From: Panorpa germanica | Taxonomy: Eukaryota; Arthropoda; Insecta; Mecoptera; Panorpidae | Assembly (NCBI GenBank): GCA_963678705.1 | Contig: OY783210.1 | Span: 20,151,331 to 20,215,330, forward strand | Direction of reading: 5' to 3' | Length of the DNA stretch: 64,000 bases | Part shown: positions 24,038-36,900 of the stretch, one piece after another | How the letters are laid out: every line of letters begins with the position of its first letter | Numbering within the stretch: the stretch's first letter is position 1 | Position numbers and translations under genes: made by a program | Notes under the pieces: model-generated | Database searches by the model: none | The model's input: the letters and a program-made list of their open reading frames with translations, nothing else | What the model was told of the DNA's origin: nothing

Positions 24038-24661
24038 ATGTTCTGTTTGTCTCTCATTTTTTAGTGGCGATTTTTCATTTTTTGATTGAAATTGATGTTA
24101 ATAAATGTGTATTGGTGTGTCTATTTTATTAAATATCTAAATATTGACGAAGATATAGCAATTAAAAGTTTGAATTGTTGCTTTCGACCATATTTGTATG
24201 ACGTGAAATGCATTTTAACGTCAGTTATTTGTTGAGTAGGTCAATGCTGTGGTAATGTTCTGTAGCTGTTGGTAGTCAAATAATTAAGTCAAGTCAAAGA
24301 ATAATAAGTTTTTATTTTATTTAATCCTGCTAAGGCAGACATAATATTTAAATTTTATTACTTCTTGAAATAGCTGTAAATAATATTTGATATTTTGATA
24401 TATAAATACATATAGCAGAGATTTATGAGCTGTAAGGTTGGTAACCTTACACAAGGATTGTGATGTCACATGCACTTAGAATGTGTACAACGTTGAATCC
24501 CTTTAATAATTAATAAGACAAAATGACTTTTTTAATTGTTAATATCTCTTAACATATAAGGAGTTATTAAAAAATAATTGGACATTTGAGGTTCTAGTAA
24601 CCCACTTTATCAATATATAGTACACTTTTATAGAAATTAAGACATAGGACACAAGCACATT
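24038..24661 (-). mobile_element. Family E element, copy 1 (624 bp)
   Basis: Reverse-orientation copy of 42,346-42,939. Shared blocks include GGACACAAG near the end, CAATATATAGTACACTTTTA, GAACCTCAAATG in complement, AAGGTTGGTAACCTTACACA and GATTGAAATTGATGTTAATA. The 42,346 copy shows matched 15-bp termini, so the family is a terminal-inverted-repeat DNA element without coding capacity. The left terminus has diverged here, and a near-duplicate of it (ATGTTCTGTTTGTCTCT) also lies just outside at 24,009. Confidence 0.85.
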
Positions 24662-25338
24662 AAAACTCTTTTAAACTCGGTCAATATAATTTTATAAAAT
24701 GCAGGGCTGTAGACAAAACTGTCTTTAGTATGGACTATAGAAACATATGGAGTTTCTGTTAGCCTAAGACTTCTTCATTATTATTTCTATAATTTTTATA
24801 TCTAAATATTAGCACGCGAAGTCGTAACTTTGCGTAGGTCTTCAATAACTACCAGCTGGTACGACTTCCATAACCATAGAACGTTAACCCTTCACATGTT
24901 GGAAAGGTTCAAACTTGTCCTTTGACAAGAGTTCAACGGCAATGTCCCCGTTATAAAGACAAAAAGAAGACACGCGCAAGAAACAAAACAAAAACAAAAC
25001 ATCTAATATAAAAACTGGCGCTTCTGCATTTTATTCTAGGGTAAAGAAAGGCATTTCCGATGCAGACGAGTGTTTAAATAGTTATGAAAAACATAATCCT
25101 AAACAATTCGAGATACTGGTTCCTAGTACCATGTCAAAATCCAAATGAAACGAGCGTATTTACTACATTACAAATACCATCCAAGTAAAGTTGTATACGT
25201 TGAATGTTGGGTCCTATGTTGCGTACAATGTGCCGGTATAGAAGAGAACAGTTTGCCTTTATTAAATCCATACGCGAACGTTCCCGTCGTCCATCGAGTA
25301 TAACCGAACAGTAAGACTGTCATGGCGGTATTGTGTTG
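24662..25338. other. Upstream region of RYBP
   Basis: No gene is seen. The last 150 bases before the gene are GC-richer (CGAACGTTCCCGTCGTCCAT), as expected for an insect promoter region of a broadly expressed gene. Confidence 0.5.
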
Positions 25339-25343
25339 TCAGT
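25339..25343 (+). promoter_or_regulatory. Possible initiator of RYBP
   Basis: TCAGT in the context TTGTCAGTATG matches the arthropod initiator TCAKT and lies 63-67 bases before the start codon. No TATA box is placed correctly upstream. This is position and consensus only. Confidence 0.35.
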
Positions 25344-25405
25344 ATGTTTCGATCTCACTTAAGTAATGCAGTTTTTAAGTGATTAAAAGTGTTATTTAGT
25401 GGAAA

Positions 25406-26967
25406 ATGGACCACAAAAAGAGTCCAATGCGAAGAACTAAACGTCAAGCAAAAGCATTAGAAGAAAATTATTGGGATTGTAGCGTTTGTACATACAGAAA
25501 TAATGCTGAAGCATTCAAATGCTTAATGTGTGACGTACGAAAAGGTGAGCTATATATTATATTTTATATCAGTAAATATATTTAAATTCAGTGAAAAGTA
25601 TTGATTATGTGGTTGAAAATTATGAATTAGTGTTTGTTTAAATAAATGCATTAAAGTGTGTACATGGGGTCAATGGACAGTACATATTTTTATGTATTTC
25701 TGCAATGACGGCGCGAATGCACTCTGGTATATAACCTATCTCTCTTTGATACATACTACTGTCAAATCGTTCTGTCTCTCACACCAGCAACGTCAGTGAC
25801 GTGAATGGGGCAAATGTATAAAAGTCCATGCATCTGTTCTTAAAATATCAATGTTTTCATTAATTATTATGTTTGTAATTTATTTAAATGTGTCATGTTT
25901 TATATTTCATCACTATATTATTTGATTTATGCATATACTTATTTATACATTCTTAATTGCTTTGTCATATGCATTTTTATGAGTTGTCCTTGCATAGTTA
26001 TCTTCTGCATTGTTTTATAAATATATTAATGATATAATAATATCAATTCGCTACTATATATTAATTAAGAAGATGTAAATTAATAGTGCTTCTATAAAAT
26101 AATGCAAAAATGTTTAATATGCAAATACTTTTACAATCTGGAAATGAATTTATACAAGTCTTTGTTTATAATATTTTTTTTAGTGGATTGGTTCATTTTA
26201 TAATTAAAAATTTATAATTGATTTTGAATTTGTGGTAATTATATGTAACTGAACATCAACAGAACGTATCAAAGAATAAATTCAAACAAATACTTAAAGT
26301 AATATAAGATTTTTTGTTTGTAATATTATTTTTTATTATAAAATATATAAAATAAATTGCCATTTTCAATTTACCATAGTTCTTATCTGTGCAAAGGTCA
26401 TAGTTTATAAGATGCAATATAATTTATGCTGTAATTAGGAGGTTCCAGTACTATCTAAATTATTTTCTTTTTTCATGGAGAATTGTGAATCAAGTGGGTC
26501 AAGCCACAATGAATTTTGTAATACTCTATCATAGGGTCTTGCTTTATCTTGAAAAATATTAATAATTTTGTATAATATAGATCTTTTAGTGTTGAATTTG
26601 ATTGATATAAATGTAATTTCTATGTTTTGCAGGCACATCTACGCGAAAGCCGCGAATTAATCCGGCTTTAGTAGCTGCTCAAGCTGCTCAACAGTTTCCA
26701 GCAACATCGGTTCCAGTTCCACGACCAGATGGAGTTAAAAAAGACCGTCCTGATAAAAAATTAAAAACAAGTAAAAAACGTAGGCATCCACCAAGATTAA
26801 AAAATGTAGATCGAAGCTCGGCTCAAACCAGGGAAGTTACAGTAAATAGTGTGACAGTCGTTATAACAGAATACAAACCAAAAGTAGCAAAACCTGAAAC
26901 TTCAGTGACATCAAGTGCTTCAAGTGACCATGGAAGTTTGTCAGAATCTAGTGACAATAGATCATGA
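25406..26967 (+). CDS. RYBP/YAF2 homologue, Polycomb PRC1 subunit (two exons)
   Basis: The coding sequence joins 25,406-25,544 and 26,633-26,967, giving 157 residues. Near the start the frame reads [20 protein letters not shown]: a RanBP2-type zinc finger with its four cysteines at residues 25, 28, 39 and 42. The following [20 protein letters not shown] is characteristic of RYBP and YAF2. A Lys/Arg-rich linker (about 82-98) leads to the C-terminal domain at about 98-130 ([20 protein letters not shown], then [13 protein letters not shown]), which in the family binds RING1/RNF2. The last 25 residues are Ser-rich. In known animals RYBP is a nuclear subunit of non-canonical PRC1 that stimulates H2A ubiquitylation; the zinc finger binds ubiquitin. 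The length fits insect orthologues. The splice joins AAAG|GTGAGC to TTTTGCAG|GC in phase 1, restoring a glycine. No upstream in-frame ATG is better placed. Confidence 0.97.
25545..26632 (+). other. RYBP intron (1,088 bp)
   Basis: Donor GTGAGC and acceptor TTTCTATGTTTTGCAG obey the GT-AG rule, and the phase-1 join keeps the RYBP frame. Positions about 25,700-25,830 are GC-richer than the rest (CACACCAGCAACGTCAGTGA). No other gene is visible inside; the 67-codon minus frame overlapping the acceptor is chance. Confidence 0.93.
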
Positions 26968-27189
26968 GGAATGTGTAAAAATATTTTGTGTGAATATATA
27001 ACAAAAATTAAAATTTTAATATAATTGTGTGTTTTTAAAGAAAATTTCAATATTAATAGTGACTAAAATTGTAAATTATATAATTGTTCTCTTTTGAATA
27101 ATGTGGATTGTCTTAAGGTATAAGTAATAGACTTGTTGCTTGTTGTAAGCAATTAAAACATCCTATTATATAAGATAATGTGTTCATAG

Positions 27190-27365
27190 AATAAAAAGAC
27201 TCAATTTTCTGATTTATTTTAATTACAATCTAAATTTTTTTTGTTTAGTTTTGTTGTTATATTTTTTGTTTCTTATTGGGCTTCACAGAGTATATAATTT
27301 TTTAACTGTACATATTTTTAATTTTTTATGTTATATTTTTTTTGTACGTATTTTAAATAAATAAA
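27190..27365 (+). terminator. Poly(A) signals downstream of RYBP
   Basis: AATAAA occurs at 27,190-27,195, 223 bases after the stop codon, and again twice in AAATAAATAAATG at 27,356-27,365. Either would give a 3' UTR of about 250 or 420 bases. In AT-rich DNA the hexamer is common, so which is used cannot be decided. Confidence 0.55.
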
Positions 27366-30174
27366 TGTAGTAAAGTATAATACATATGTAGTTTATGTTG
27401 TAGATTCAGTAGTAGGTTTAAAAAACGAATTAATCTCTAGAATCTTAATTTTCGATCTAAGGTAAGAAGGCTATTGCAATTTTATAATCGATAAAACATA
27501 CTCTCTGTTAGCTGCGGAAAAAATAATTAAATATTTTTCGTCCTTCGTCATCCTTCAATTTACGAGACATCTAGGACTACGAGATTTAATCTGACGATGC
27601 ACATTTAATTTGTAGAAGTTTAGAAGTTGTCGATTTTAAGGCTGGTCTAATATCCACTTGTTGTAATGAGTGTATCAGGTTTGGCTTTATTTTTGGTCAT
27701 ATGTAGGCGAGTATTACATAATAGTTTGTGTATTAAAATATGCACCATTGAAGATGGTTCTTAAGCGAGACAATTACGTCTGCACTGCTGTTTTTTCTAA
27801 ATCTAAATCTATAATGAATATTGTAGATTAATAACTTTCATAAGTCAGCAAATAGTATTGATATATCTTTCCGTATAATAGATCCTATCAAGGCCACTAT
27901 TTATATATAACACTATTATGTAATATATATCTATATACATATAAATCTTTTACTTGCAAGTTAGAAAGAGAGAAAATATAATGCAATACAAAAGGATGAA
28001 TGTAAAAGATAAATATAGAGACAAAAGTTTTGAAATACAGAAAAACAAAAACAATTGAAACTCGAATGTACTGCTTAAAAATATAGCTTGACAAAAAGAC
28101 GAAAATATGTTGGAAACAAAACAAACAAAAACAATCTTGAAGAAAAGTTTTCGTTACACTGTTAGAAAAAAATTAAAAAATAAATAATATATATTTTTTT
28201 ATTGTCAATTTTAAATATCACAGTCTAGAATTGTATTATTCAAATCGAACGTAAATAACTGTAGATCAATTAAATTATCTATATACGATTAATTTATTAA
28301 CTTATTAGTATATCAAATTTGTGAACGGTTTCGCTAACAAGGCTGTCATTATCTTTTTTTTTAACTTCTTATATTGTTCTTTTAATTTCGAGTTGTTTTT
28401 AAATGGTATTTTCGTGCTGTTATTATTACAAATATGTCTATTAATGAAAGCAGGCTTTTGTTGTAAGTTATTATAGTTGCCATAAATATTTCTATGTAAC
28501 GCTATGCCATGTCTAGAAATTAAATAAAAATGTCTAACGCACGTGGCCAATTTCCGAAACTTGCTTTCATGAATGGATACAAACTATGAAGTTTTCATAT
28601 TTTAGCGGAACTTTTCAGTGATTAAAATAAATAAAAGAGATTATAAAAGGACCAGAATATTAACTACAAACTTTGATAAAGATAAAATGATTAATTGTGA
28701 TGAAATTAAAAAAGAAAAAAATGAAATTGAAAATAATATTTTTAAATATTGATAAAATCATATCCCACTATAAACCATAAACTAAAATATATTAATTTTA
28801 ACAGTGTAATAAAATTAAAATAAAATAAAAAACTTTTTATTTCATTTATAAGTGTCAATTTTAAATAAACTCAATGTGTTTATCATGAATTTGAATGTAC
28901 ATTTTCAACTGCATACATAGTTTGCTAAATTTTTATTTAAAATGTGTGAATTATTAAATGTGTAGACAACATAATAGAACTGGTATTAAAGATAGTATAA
29001 CCTGAAGTTTTCTTAACAAATTCCATAGACTTTTCAATTGTTTGTTTAGTTTCAAATATTTTATAATACTGTTTACATAGTGAATTGTTTAATAGATAAT
29101 TTATTTTTTCTGTGAATTTAAAAACAGTTTTTAAACCAAAAAAAATTTTGAACATTTTTCGAACTTTTTTGAACCTTCCAGATGTTGATACAAGCTGTTT
29201 AAAATGTCAATATAAAAGACTTAAAGAAGCTACAGACGGAAGTGTTGAAATAGTATATAAGATCCAATATTTTTAAATAAATAAATAATTAATTTCTGTA
29301 GCCATAAATAAATATACGAATTATGAAGTAGATAATTAACTATTTATAGAAATGGACTGCCAACAAAGCATTGTGTTCTTGTCAAACCAGTAAGGGGGGA
29401 GGGGGTTCAAACTCCAGTTTCTTAGTGATACTAATGAAAACAGTAATACGTAGTTCATGATACAGTTAATCACAAAGTATTAATTTAATTATAGTCAGTT
29501 CTACCTACCAAGTCTTGTAGGCATTTGATTGTTTATATATTTCTATTATAAACTATTTTAAGTTAAAAGGGGCTGTGAATTCCCTAAAACTACCCCCTCA
29601 TATAAGGTTCTAATTCTTGTACATAGCTTTAAACATATTAAATGTGATGTTAGAGTTATTTAATATAGAACAAGATCTAAGGCTTCATTTTTAAGTAATT
29701 AATATTATTACTAATTGCGTTTGTATTTATATTTTTATTTTAATATATTAGAGCAAATTTTTTTCGAAAAAGCACAAAATTTAATGCGTGATAATATTCC
29801 ATAGTTTTTCATACTGCCAATATAATTTAAAATAGTGAGATATACCAATTTTTATTAAAGCATTTTTTGTAAAATAGGTAGAATTTAAAAAATAAATAAA
29901 TATAATTTTTTACCATAATTTTATTTTTAAAACGAATAACTCTTGTATAATTTTAGATCAATGTTCAAATAAATATTATAAAAATTATAAATGAATTAAT
30001 AAATGTAATTTTAAAGACAATTCTGTCTTAATTAGATATAAATTTTAAAGTGTATCAATATTTAATGTATAATAAATATAAATAAAAGTAACAATTTGTA
30101 TTTCATTCATTTATAAATTAAAAAATAACAAAAGTATGAATAAACATTAAATTTTGAGGGCATTAATTATATCT
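27366..30174. other. Non-genic AT-rich stretch
   Basis: No gene is supported. Minus-strand frames at 27,897-28,124, 28,305-28,550 and 28,937-29,155 have no domain or splice support. This lies in the intron of the proposed minus-strand host gene. Confidence 0.5.
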
Positions 30175-30232
30175 TATTAAAAGATAATTGTATATTTAAG
30201 GTCCTGATAGCCAACTTTATTAATATAGATTT
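30175..30232 (-). mobile_element. Family E fragment
   Basis: ATATTTAAGGTCCTGATAGC then CAACTTTATTAATATAG matches the subterminal part of family E as seen at 47,505-47,545 and 24,590-24,620. Only about 60 bases remain. Confidence 0.55.
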
Positions 30233-30254
30233 AGAATCTATACTGGATCGATAG

Positions 30255-30536
30255 ATAACAAACTATTAATACATAAATGTACACTCAAACCAATATAGAT
30301 CAGCTAACTCAAACATTGAGAGCTTACAAAGATTTTAATCTAAAACTTTACGCATGATTGTAGATGCGCTATGGTATATTACAAATGAAAGACTGCACCA
30401 CAATGTTGCCATATCTACAGTGAAACAAGGAATTAAAACTCGAATGGTGAAATATAAAAATCGAGTTGTGAATCATCCAAATACATTAGTGACAAACCTA
30501 ATGGAAGATAGGACTACCTTCAGCAGACTGAACTAA
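30255..30536 (+). mobile_element. Jockey-type LINE C-terminal fragment
   Basis: A frame opens with LLIHKCTLKPI, breaks, and continues as SANSNIESLQRF-stop-SKTLR. It then reads DALWYITNERLHHNVAISTV and ends KNRVVNHPNTLVTNLMED. Insect Jockey-family reverse transcriptases carry this segment (RFQSK-LR-IV-APWYV-N--IH-DL-I-TV ... HPN-L--NL) after the catalytic domain. A stop and a frameshift kill the copy. The 60-codon frame from ATG 30,354 is part of it and not an independent gene. Confidence 0.88.
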
Positions 30537-32699
30537 AGAAAAGACTTTTATTATAAACTTATTGATAAGATTGTCACTTGAAAAGGGAGCGCAATAAAAG
30601 ACGACAAAAGACGAAGAAAATTAATAAATGCATATAGTTTTCCATGTTAATAGCTAATGTGCGACATGTTTCATTTTCACGCAAGCTACATCTGACTTAA
30701 CGGACCATTATAGACATACTTATGTCTAGCGGTAAGTCCATACTATACTAATTTATATACTATACAATATGTACACTAATCTGTATCGTTATTATAAGTA
30801 TAACATGTTTTATTGTATTTGGTTAAGCACTTGACATGCAACGTCCATAGCAAATTGTACCAGCACCGGTGTACCACCATACTAAGAGCTGCTATTATCA
30901 AGTACTTATTACAATTTATTTTATTAGCGTTTTATTGCCTTAATAATGTATTTAAAGAAGTATCACACCATCAAGTCATTTTCAAATCCTCACATTTCTT
31001 AACACTTTTCCGTGTTTTTGAATGATTTTGAATACTGTCTATATGAATTTTAGATAGTACTAACTTTCGAAGGATATGTGTCAAAATTTTATAACATTCC
31101 ATGGTAACGTTACGTGGTTTTCGCGATTAACATTCTACTTATCATTCAGGATATAAGAAACAGCCTAAAGATTTCTGGTCATGTCTCAAGAAAACAACTT
31201 TATTTCTCCAAAAAAATTTTTTTTGATTGAGAGTGTATTTCATACTCACTTCTGTATAAATTTATCGCTGAACATGAGGGAGGGGGGAAGCATGGACCAG
31301 GCAAGGGTCTAAGTCTATTACGTAATTCTCTCAGGCAGAGGTACGCATTCTAGAGTTGTTTATGTTGAGATTAAGCTGAAACAAAAGTAGCTGCAGAATT
31401 GTACTTAGAGTCTTAGAGCGCAATACACATACATGTAGTAAGTAGTTTTGCTGTGCCATGCAGTGCACGATAAAGAGCTGATGATAAACTAATAGCTTTG
31501 TACCTTTAAAGTATTTATATATATTTATATCTGACTTGAAAAACCTAAACACTTTAGTTAGGGGCTTTTTTTTTTGCACCGGGGCCCTTGGTTATCTAGC
31601 TACGCTACTGCACCACTGACAGAAGTTGTGTAACAACCGTACTAAAAGAATCCTATTACAGGATTAGTATTGATAAGGAAAATAAAGTCCTGGAGCTTTA
31701 CTTCTTACTACACAGTATTATCTCGTTATATTTTGTGTTAACTGCAAAAATATAGCCCTCATAATTTTTTAAAAACATATATAAACATCCATAAACCAGT
31801 AAAAACCAATAAATCCGTTTTACGTTTCTATTTTATGTCGTCGCGTGGGAATTGACATTAGCATAAGAAAAACGGTAAACGTAAAACCCCAAATCTCCGT
31901 AAACCCCCCACCACCATGTGAAACGAAACTTCTCCAGGACGTGCTTCTAACTGGTGCCGTTACCACATTGGTAAAAATGACCTATTACGATTCTCTGACG
32001 TCATGCATACGTTCTAATTATGTCAGGTGACACTATGACAGTTTTAATAAGATAGCTTGAACATGCTGTCAAACTAGTTCTTGACTTTATTAAAAATATA
32101 ATGAAATTATGAAATTTATTTAAATTTTTAATGGATAATCTAGTTTTTAAAAGTTAATTGTCAGTTAGATTATATTCTCGTGGGAAAATTTTCAAAATTA
32201 AAAGCAAAATTTAATTTTGTGGATATCAACTTATTAATTGTATAAATTGTCAGGAAGAAATGTACAGTTTACTACTAAGTTTAAGGGATACAAAAAACAA
32301 AAACTAATTTTGTTCAACAAAATATATCTTTCATTGAATTAAAATCAATTAATAAAAAAATTAAATAAAGAATTTTAATTACTTCGAAGAAATAATTTCT
32401 AAAAGTCGTATGTCATCTTTATTCTGAACAGTACGACTATATTAGCGTGAAAACTAGTACATAAGTAAATATTATATATATAATATATATACTATCTAAA
32501 AGACAATACTTAACCTTGGGTTTCCATATTAAATCGTACTCGTAGTCTTAGCATGCTTGGCATACACTCAAAGATAAAAATATGCACGGAAATGCGTTGA
32601 ATGCTTCATTTAATCATCGCCTGTGTTGTAATGGAATAACCAGACACAGAGTGGCATCTATAGTCTAGATATGGGCGAAAATAAGATTAACTTGTTCAC
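30537..32699. other. Non-genic stretch with a short mariner relic
   Basis: No gene is supported. Positions 31,050-31,130 resemble the relic at 14,046 (TTAGATAGTACTAACTTTCG). The remainder is AT-rich. Confidence 0.5.
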
Positions 32700-33030
32700 T
32701 ACATTTGTTAGTTAGATATAGACAATTGTCGATGAGGAGGAAACCAGGATACCTTGATAAACAAGGAAAGTAAAGGAGTTAGAACGATCCCAAGATTCAG
32801 GCTGGGAAACGAGGAGGGGGAACCAGGTATGGAAAAGATAAGAAAGAGAGAACATGCAGGATATGTAGGGAGAAGGAAGAAAATGCTGAAGTACATGAGG
32901 AGTTGGGATAGAGAGAGGGTTGAAAGCATGGAAAGTCTGGAAGAACTGATGTTTTGGATGAGAGAAGGAAGAAGATGAATAGCGGAAAAAGGAAGAAGAG
33001 AAATGAAGACAAAAAGGGATCTCCTGAGTT
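32700..33030 (+). mobile_element. LINE 3' fragment, frameshifted (+ strand)
   Basis: One frame reads IPRFRLGNEEGE and later MRSWDRERVESMESLEELMF; the neighbouring frame reads GKDKKERTCRICREKEENAE in between. Together they restore the order FRLGNEE - CRxC knuckle - helix seen in the minus-strand fragment at 8,645-9,190 and in insect LINE tails. Two frameshifts make it non-functional. The open frames of 70-74 codons on both strands here are by-products of its purine-rich sequence. Confidence 0.72.
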
Positions 33031-33518
33031 GTTATTTCCAGCTCTAAAACTGAAGGAAGACAGAATAGAAGAAGTCTTTAGACTTGTTCATTCAAAGACA
33101 ACAAAACTTTTACTCCTCCTCTCGGGAATCATTCTATACAATTCTAGTTACGCTAGCAAACATTCTATATAAATTTTAGAGCTAATTCTCATATAGATTT
33201 TATCTGAAAATGCTGTATATACTTTTATATACATACTCGTATATAGTTCTAGATGATATATCTATTACTTGGATCCTATATACATAGTCGTTATAGGTGG
33301 TATTCGATATTGCAGACTGCTAAAGAAACTTTTAGAATCTGTTATAACGGCCGTTTGGTCGTTAAAACTTTTAATGTTGTTCCAAATAAGCAAAGTAGGT
33401 ATCAGTAGTTAAATACATCGCATCATAATTAAATTTTAAATTACAGCATCAAATCTTCTGAATTACTTTACTTGGTATACTAATATTGTTCAAGTTTAAT
33501 ATAGAATAAGAATTTTAC

Positions 33519-33557
33519 CTGCAGGAACAGAATTAGAATTTGGTCCTTCGTCGAGAT
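33519..33557 (-). CDS. Candidate microexon B of an unidentified minus-strand gene (39 nt)
   Basis: On the minus strand the acceptor GTTTTTATTTGTTTCAG precedes the block and the donor GCAG|GTAAAATTC follows. In the frame entered at phase 1 it reads DLDEGPNSNSVPA, the first D being completed by the last base of exon A at 53,484, and leaves in phase 1 for exon C at 22,413. Its length is 13 codons exactly, so including or skipping it would not shift the frame, as in regulated neuronal microexons (inference). The protein is not recognised. Confidence 0.5.
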
Positions 33558-33775
33558 CTGAAACAAATAAAAACAATATTTGTAATTATTTCAGATTTTC
33601 ATTTTGGTGATGAACTTTGTTATTATAATAGTTTACTGTGAAATTAAATTAGAGTAGGCGTCCCATTTTTACAGGCGCTAATGTAATAGTTACATTTTCA
33701 AATACAATGAAAGTATCTAAATACTTAAGGAAGTAACTATATAGTGTATGCTATAGAGCAATGCATTTACGGGTA

Positions 33776-33989
33776 TAGTCTAAATCACGATAGTTCGGCG
33801 GCGACTTATACTTAAAAAAGGTTATAAGAGCGGTATAAATTTATAATACGTTAATGAGTTTTATCTTATACGTTTCTAAATACATTATAGAAAAATACGT
33901 GGGTCAGTGCTTTTTAGTTATATCGGCAGTTTATACCCCACATCTTGTTTTAAGTATGAGCCGCCGCCGAACTCTCGTAATTTGAACTA
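33776..33989 (+). mobile_element. MITE family B, copy (214 bp)
   Basis: Full-length: left end TAGTCTAAATCACGATAGTT, right end CTCTCGTAATTTGAACTA, TA at 33,774-33,775 and 33,990-33,991. It matches 9239-9452 along its whole length with scattered substitutions. Confidence 0.9.
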
Positions 33990-33991
33990 TA

Positions 33992-36900
33992 CTCAGTAGT
34001 ACTGCGTGTACGCATTCGAGAAATTGATGAATGGATGAATTGATAAAAACTAATGCTCAAATGTTTACAAATAATAAATTTTCTTTGGATCCGCATACAT
34101 TTAATGAAACCGCTGTATTTTAATAGCGATACCAATCAGAACTGCACTGAAATAACAATAAAAGATCCCGTACAAGTGCACGATAGCACTGCAGTATTCA
34201 AAGCTGTCGTAGTAGTGGTGCAGCTTTCGTCCAGAATGCACTGTTGTCTGAGGAAGGTCGTAGCCATAATACAACACAACATTCTAAAGTCGCATCAAAT
34301 ACTAATCATAATGGATAAACTGATAATAACTTTAAATAATTAACAGTTCTATAAATAAATATAAATAACATAAGAGAGATATTTTTTATATAAAAGGAAT
34401 AATCATAAAAATAAAGCACACTAAAAAGAGCTTTCATGAAGCAAGATTATGATTTTCATGTAAAGAAATGGTTCTCTACTTTTGAAGCTTATATACTTAA
34501 GTATTTTTTGTTAAAAATAAAAATAAAAAATACATTTTAAATATTGACTGTACGATCGCATGAAATATTCTAATACAATGTTTTGTGTTTGGATATGCTC
34601 CTGTGTTCTTATAGAAGGGGTGGTAGCACTATTTAAATGAGTATTTTTTCATCTTTTATGTAGATACAAATTTAGATACATTTATTGGGTAAATCTAAAT
34701 GTATCTAGACAATTAATGTAACAGCCTAAACTATTGATATAACATACATCTCCGGATTGTGATTAGCCTTTGCGTTGATTAGGCTTAGCATAAAAAAGCT
34801 CCTATCTGTTAAGAATTGAGTTGAATTGGGCATTGAGCAAGTATGAGTAAAGGTCATTTATATTCATGTAATATATAACTTAAGGAAAACCTAGTAATAT
34901 TTCATATAAAAGGGTATTTATTTATTACTCTATTGCTATTATAAAAACCTTTAATCCTTAAAAATGACATCCTTATATTTTATAATCATTAAAATAGGTG
35001 TTTAAAAAATGTTGTAATTGTTTTTGAAATAATGAAACTACATTATCGAAATACAATGGAATTTCTTTTAAGCAATTTTTCACTGAAAGCTCATTTTAAA
35101 AAAATGATTGAACACTAATTGCTTAGAAATGCAGCTTTTAGTATTATTAATTGATTTTAACAACCATTACTTAAATCTAGAATATTTCAAAGATATCTCT
35201 ACCACTTCCACTACTGTGCTTCCAGTGTGAGTGAATGGGTGGGTCTGATAAGAAAAACTGTATACTTGTGTGTTACTGTAGCTTAAAAAGCTTGCGAGCT
35301 TTACCGAAGCGAACGGAGCTTTCAGATGAATACTGAGGGGCGAACTACCTTCTATGTATTATAACATATAAGTATATAGATACATATATATATATGGTGG
35401 TACCATTTTATAACAACGAAAAGTTATCGTGAACTTTTAAAAAATTTATATTCAAATTACAATTCAATTTTTACATTTTTTTATGTAATTTCTTTTGTAT
35501 TTATATAATAAATAAAGTCGAAGATTTAACCAATTGTTTTTTTTTTTATTTTTAATGGAATTAAACTTTTTGAATTGGAAATTATTAAAGTTTGATTGTT
35601 TAACTTTTATTAACTACATTTGATTCTTTACAAAACCCCGATTTACATCATACTCAAAATCTTATGTGAAACAAAGTTTAAGATTATGTTAGCTGTATAA
35701 ACAAAACTTGTCAAAACCATAAGTAAATGTATTAAGGCTTTTATAACCACTTTTACCTCCAAACTCTCGCAATTTGAACTAAAACAGTTTGGCTCGTTTT
35801 ACAAATAAATTCACGAGAAAAACCTTAAATTTAAAAAATTACTTTTTACATAAGTAGTCTTGTACTCTCGTATACAGTTAGAAATATTTTTCTGAAAATT
35901 TTCGACGTGTTTTCTTTTAAATATGAATGAACTATATTCCAGGGCATACAATGACCAGTATCCAGTTCCAGTATGGATGGTTCGGTTCCAGTTGCAAGCT
36001 CCAGCATACGAAAGTGCTCTATACATCCATAGAAATAGTTATTACATTTTAGATAGCACGTATTAAGAATGTACATATATATGCTATAATATAGATATTA
36101 TATACCAAAATTATTCTTAAAAATATATATGAAATATTTCTATGTAAATATACACACAGATATCTGTATCCGCTAAATACTGTTACGTATATGTAAGGTT
36201 TATTTAACATAAAAGAGTTTACCTTTTACATAAATGGTTTTTGGTTAATATTATGTAAGATTACGTAAAGTTTTCTGATTGTATTAATTATTTTATATAT
36301 TAATAAAAGAATTTTTAATGTCTATGTAACAAAATTGTGTTAAATTTATGTAATTACGTGAATGAATTTACGTTTTGTGTGGTAAGTCTTTTATTTATTG
36401 ATTATAAAATCTTAAGGAATACTTGTACGAATTAAAGATCATCAAGTATCCAAAATTTAGACTATTTTAGATTACGAATTATTAGGTTTTGCTTAAGTAA
36501 ATTATTACATAGTTTTCTAGGAAGTTATTATAACGAGAATATTTAAAATTACCAGTAATAAGAAGCCCATGCGGCCTATAATACATACAAGCCTTCGAAC
36601 ATATCACAGAGCATGACCTTGGAGGACAAAGTTCAAACCGATAACCCCTTGATAGTCCGGACCACAGCAAATATCGTTTTAAAAATATTTTAAAACAAAT
36701 ATTGCGAACCATATATTAATTACATGCCTTGAAGATATTAAAAATATAATATAATGATTATAGAGCAGGTATTACCAAACTACGGTTCATGGAATATTAT
36801 GAGTATGACCTGGATTTAGAACAAAGAAAATACTTTTTTTTTTTTTTATGAAAACATTACAAGTATATTATATTATAATATAAGTATTATTCAGATTTTC

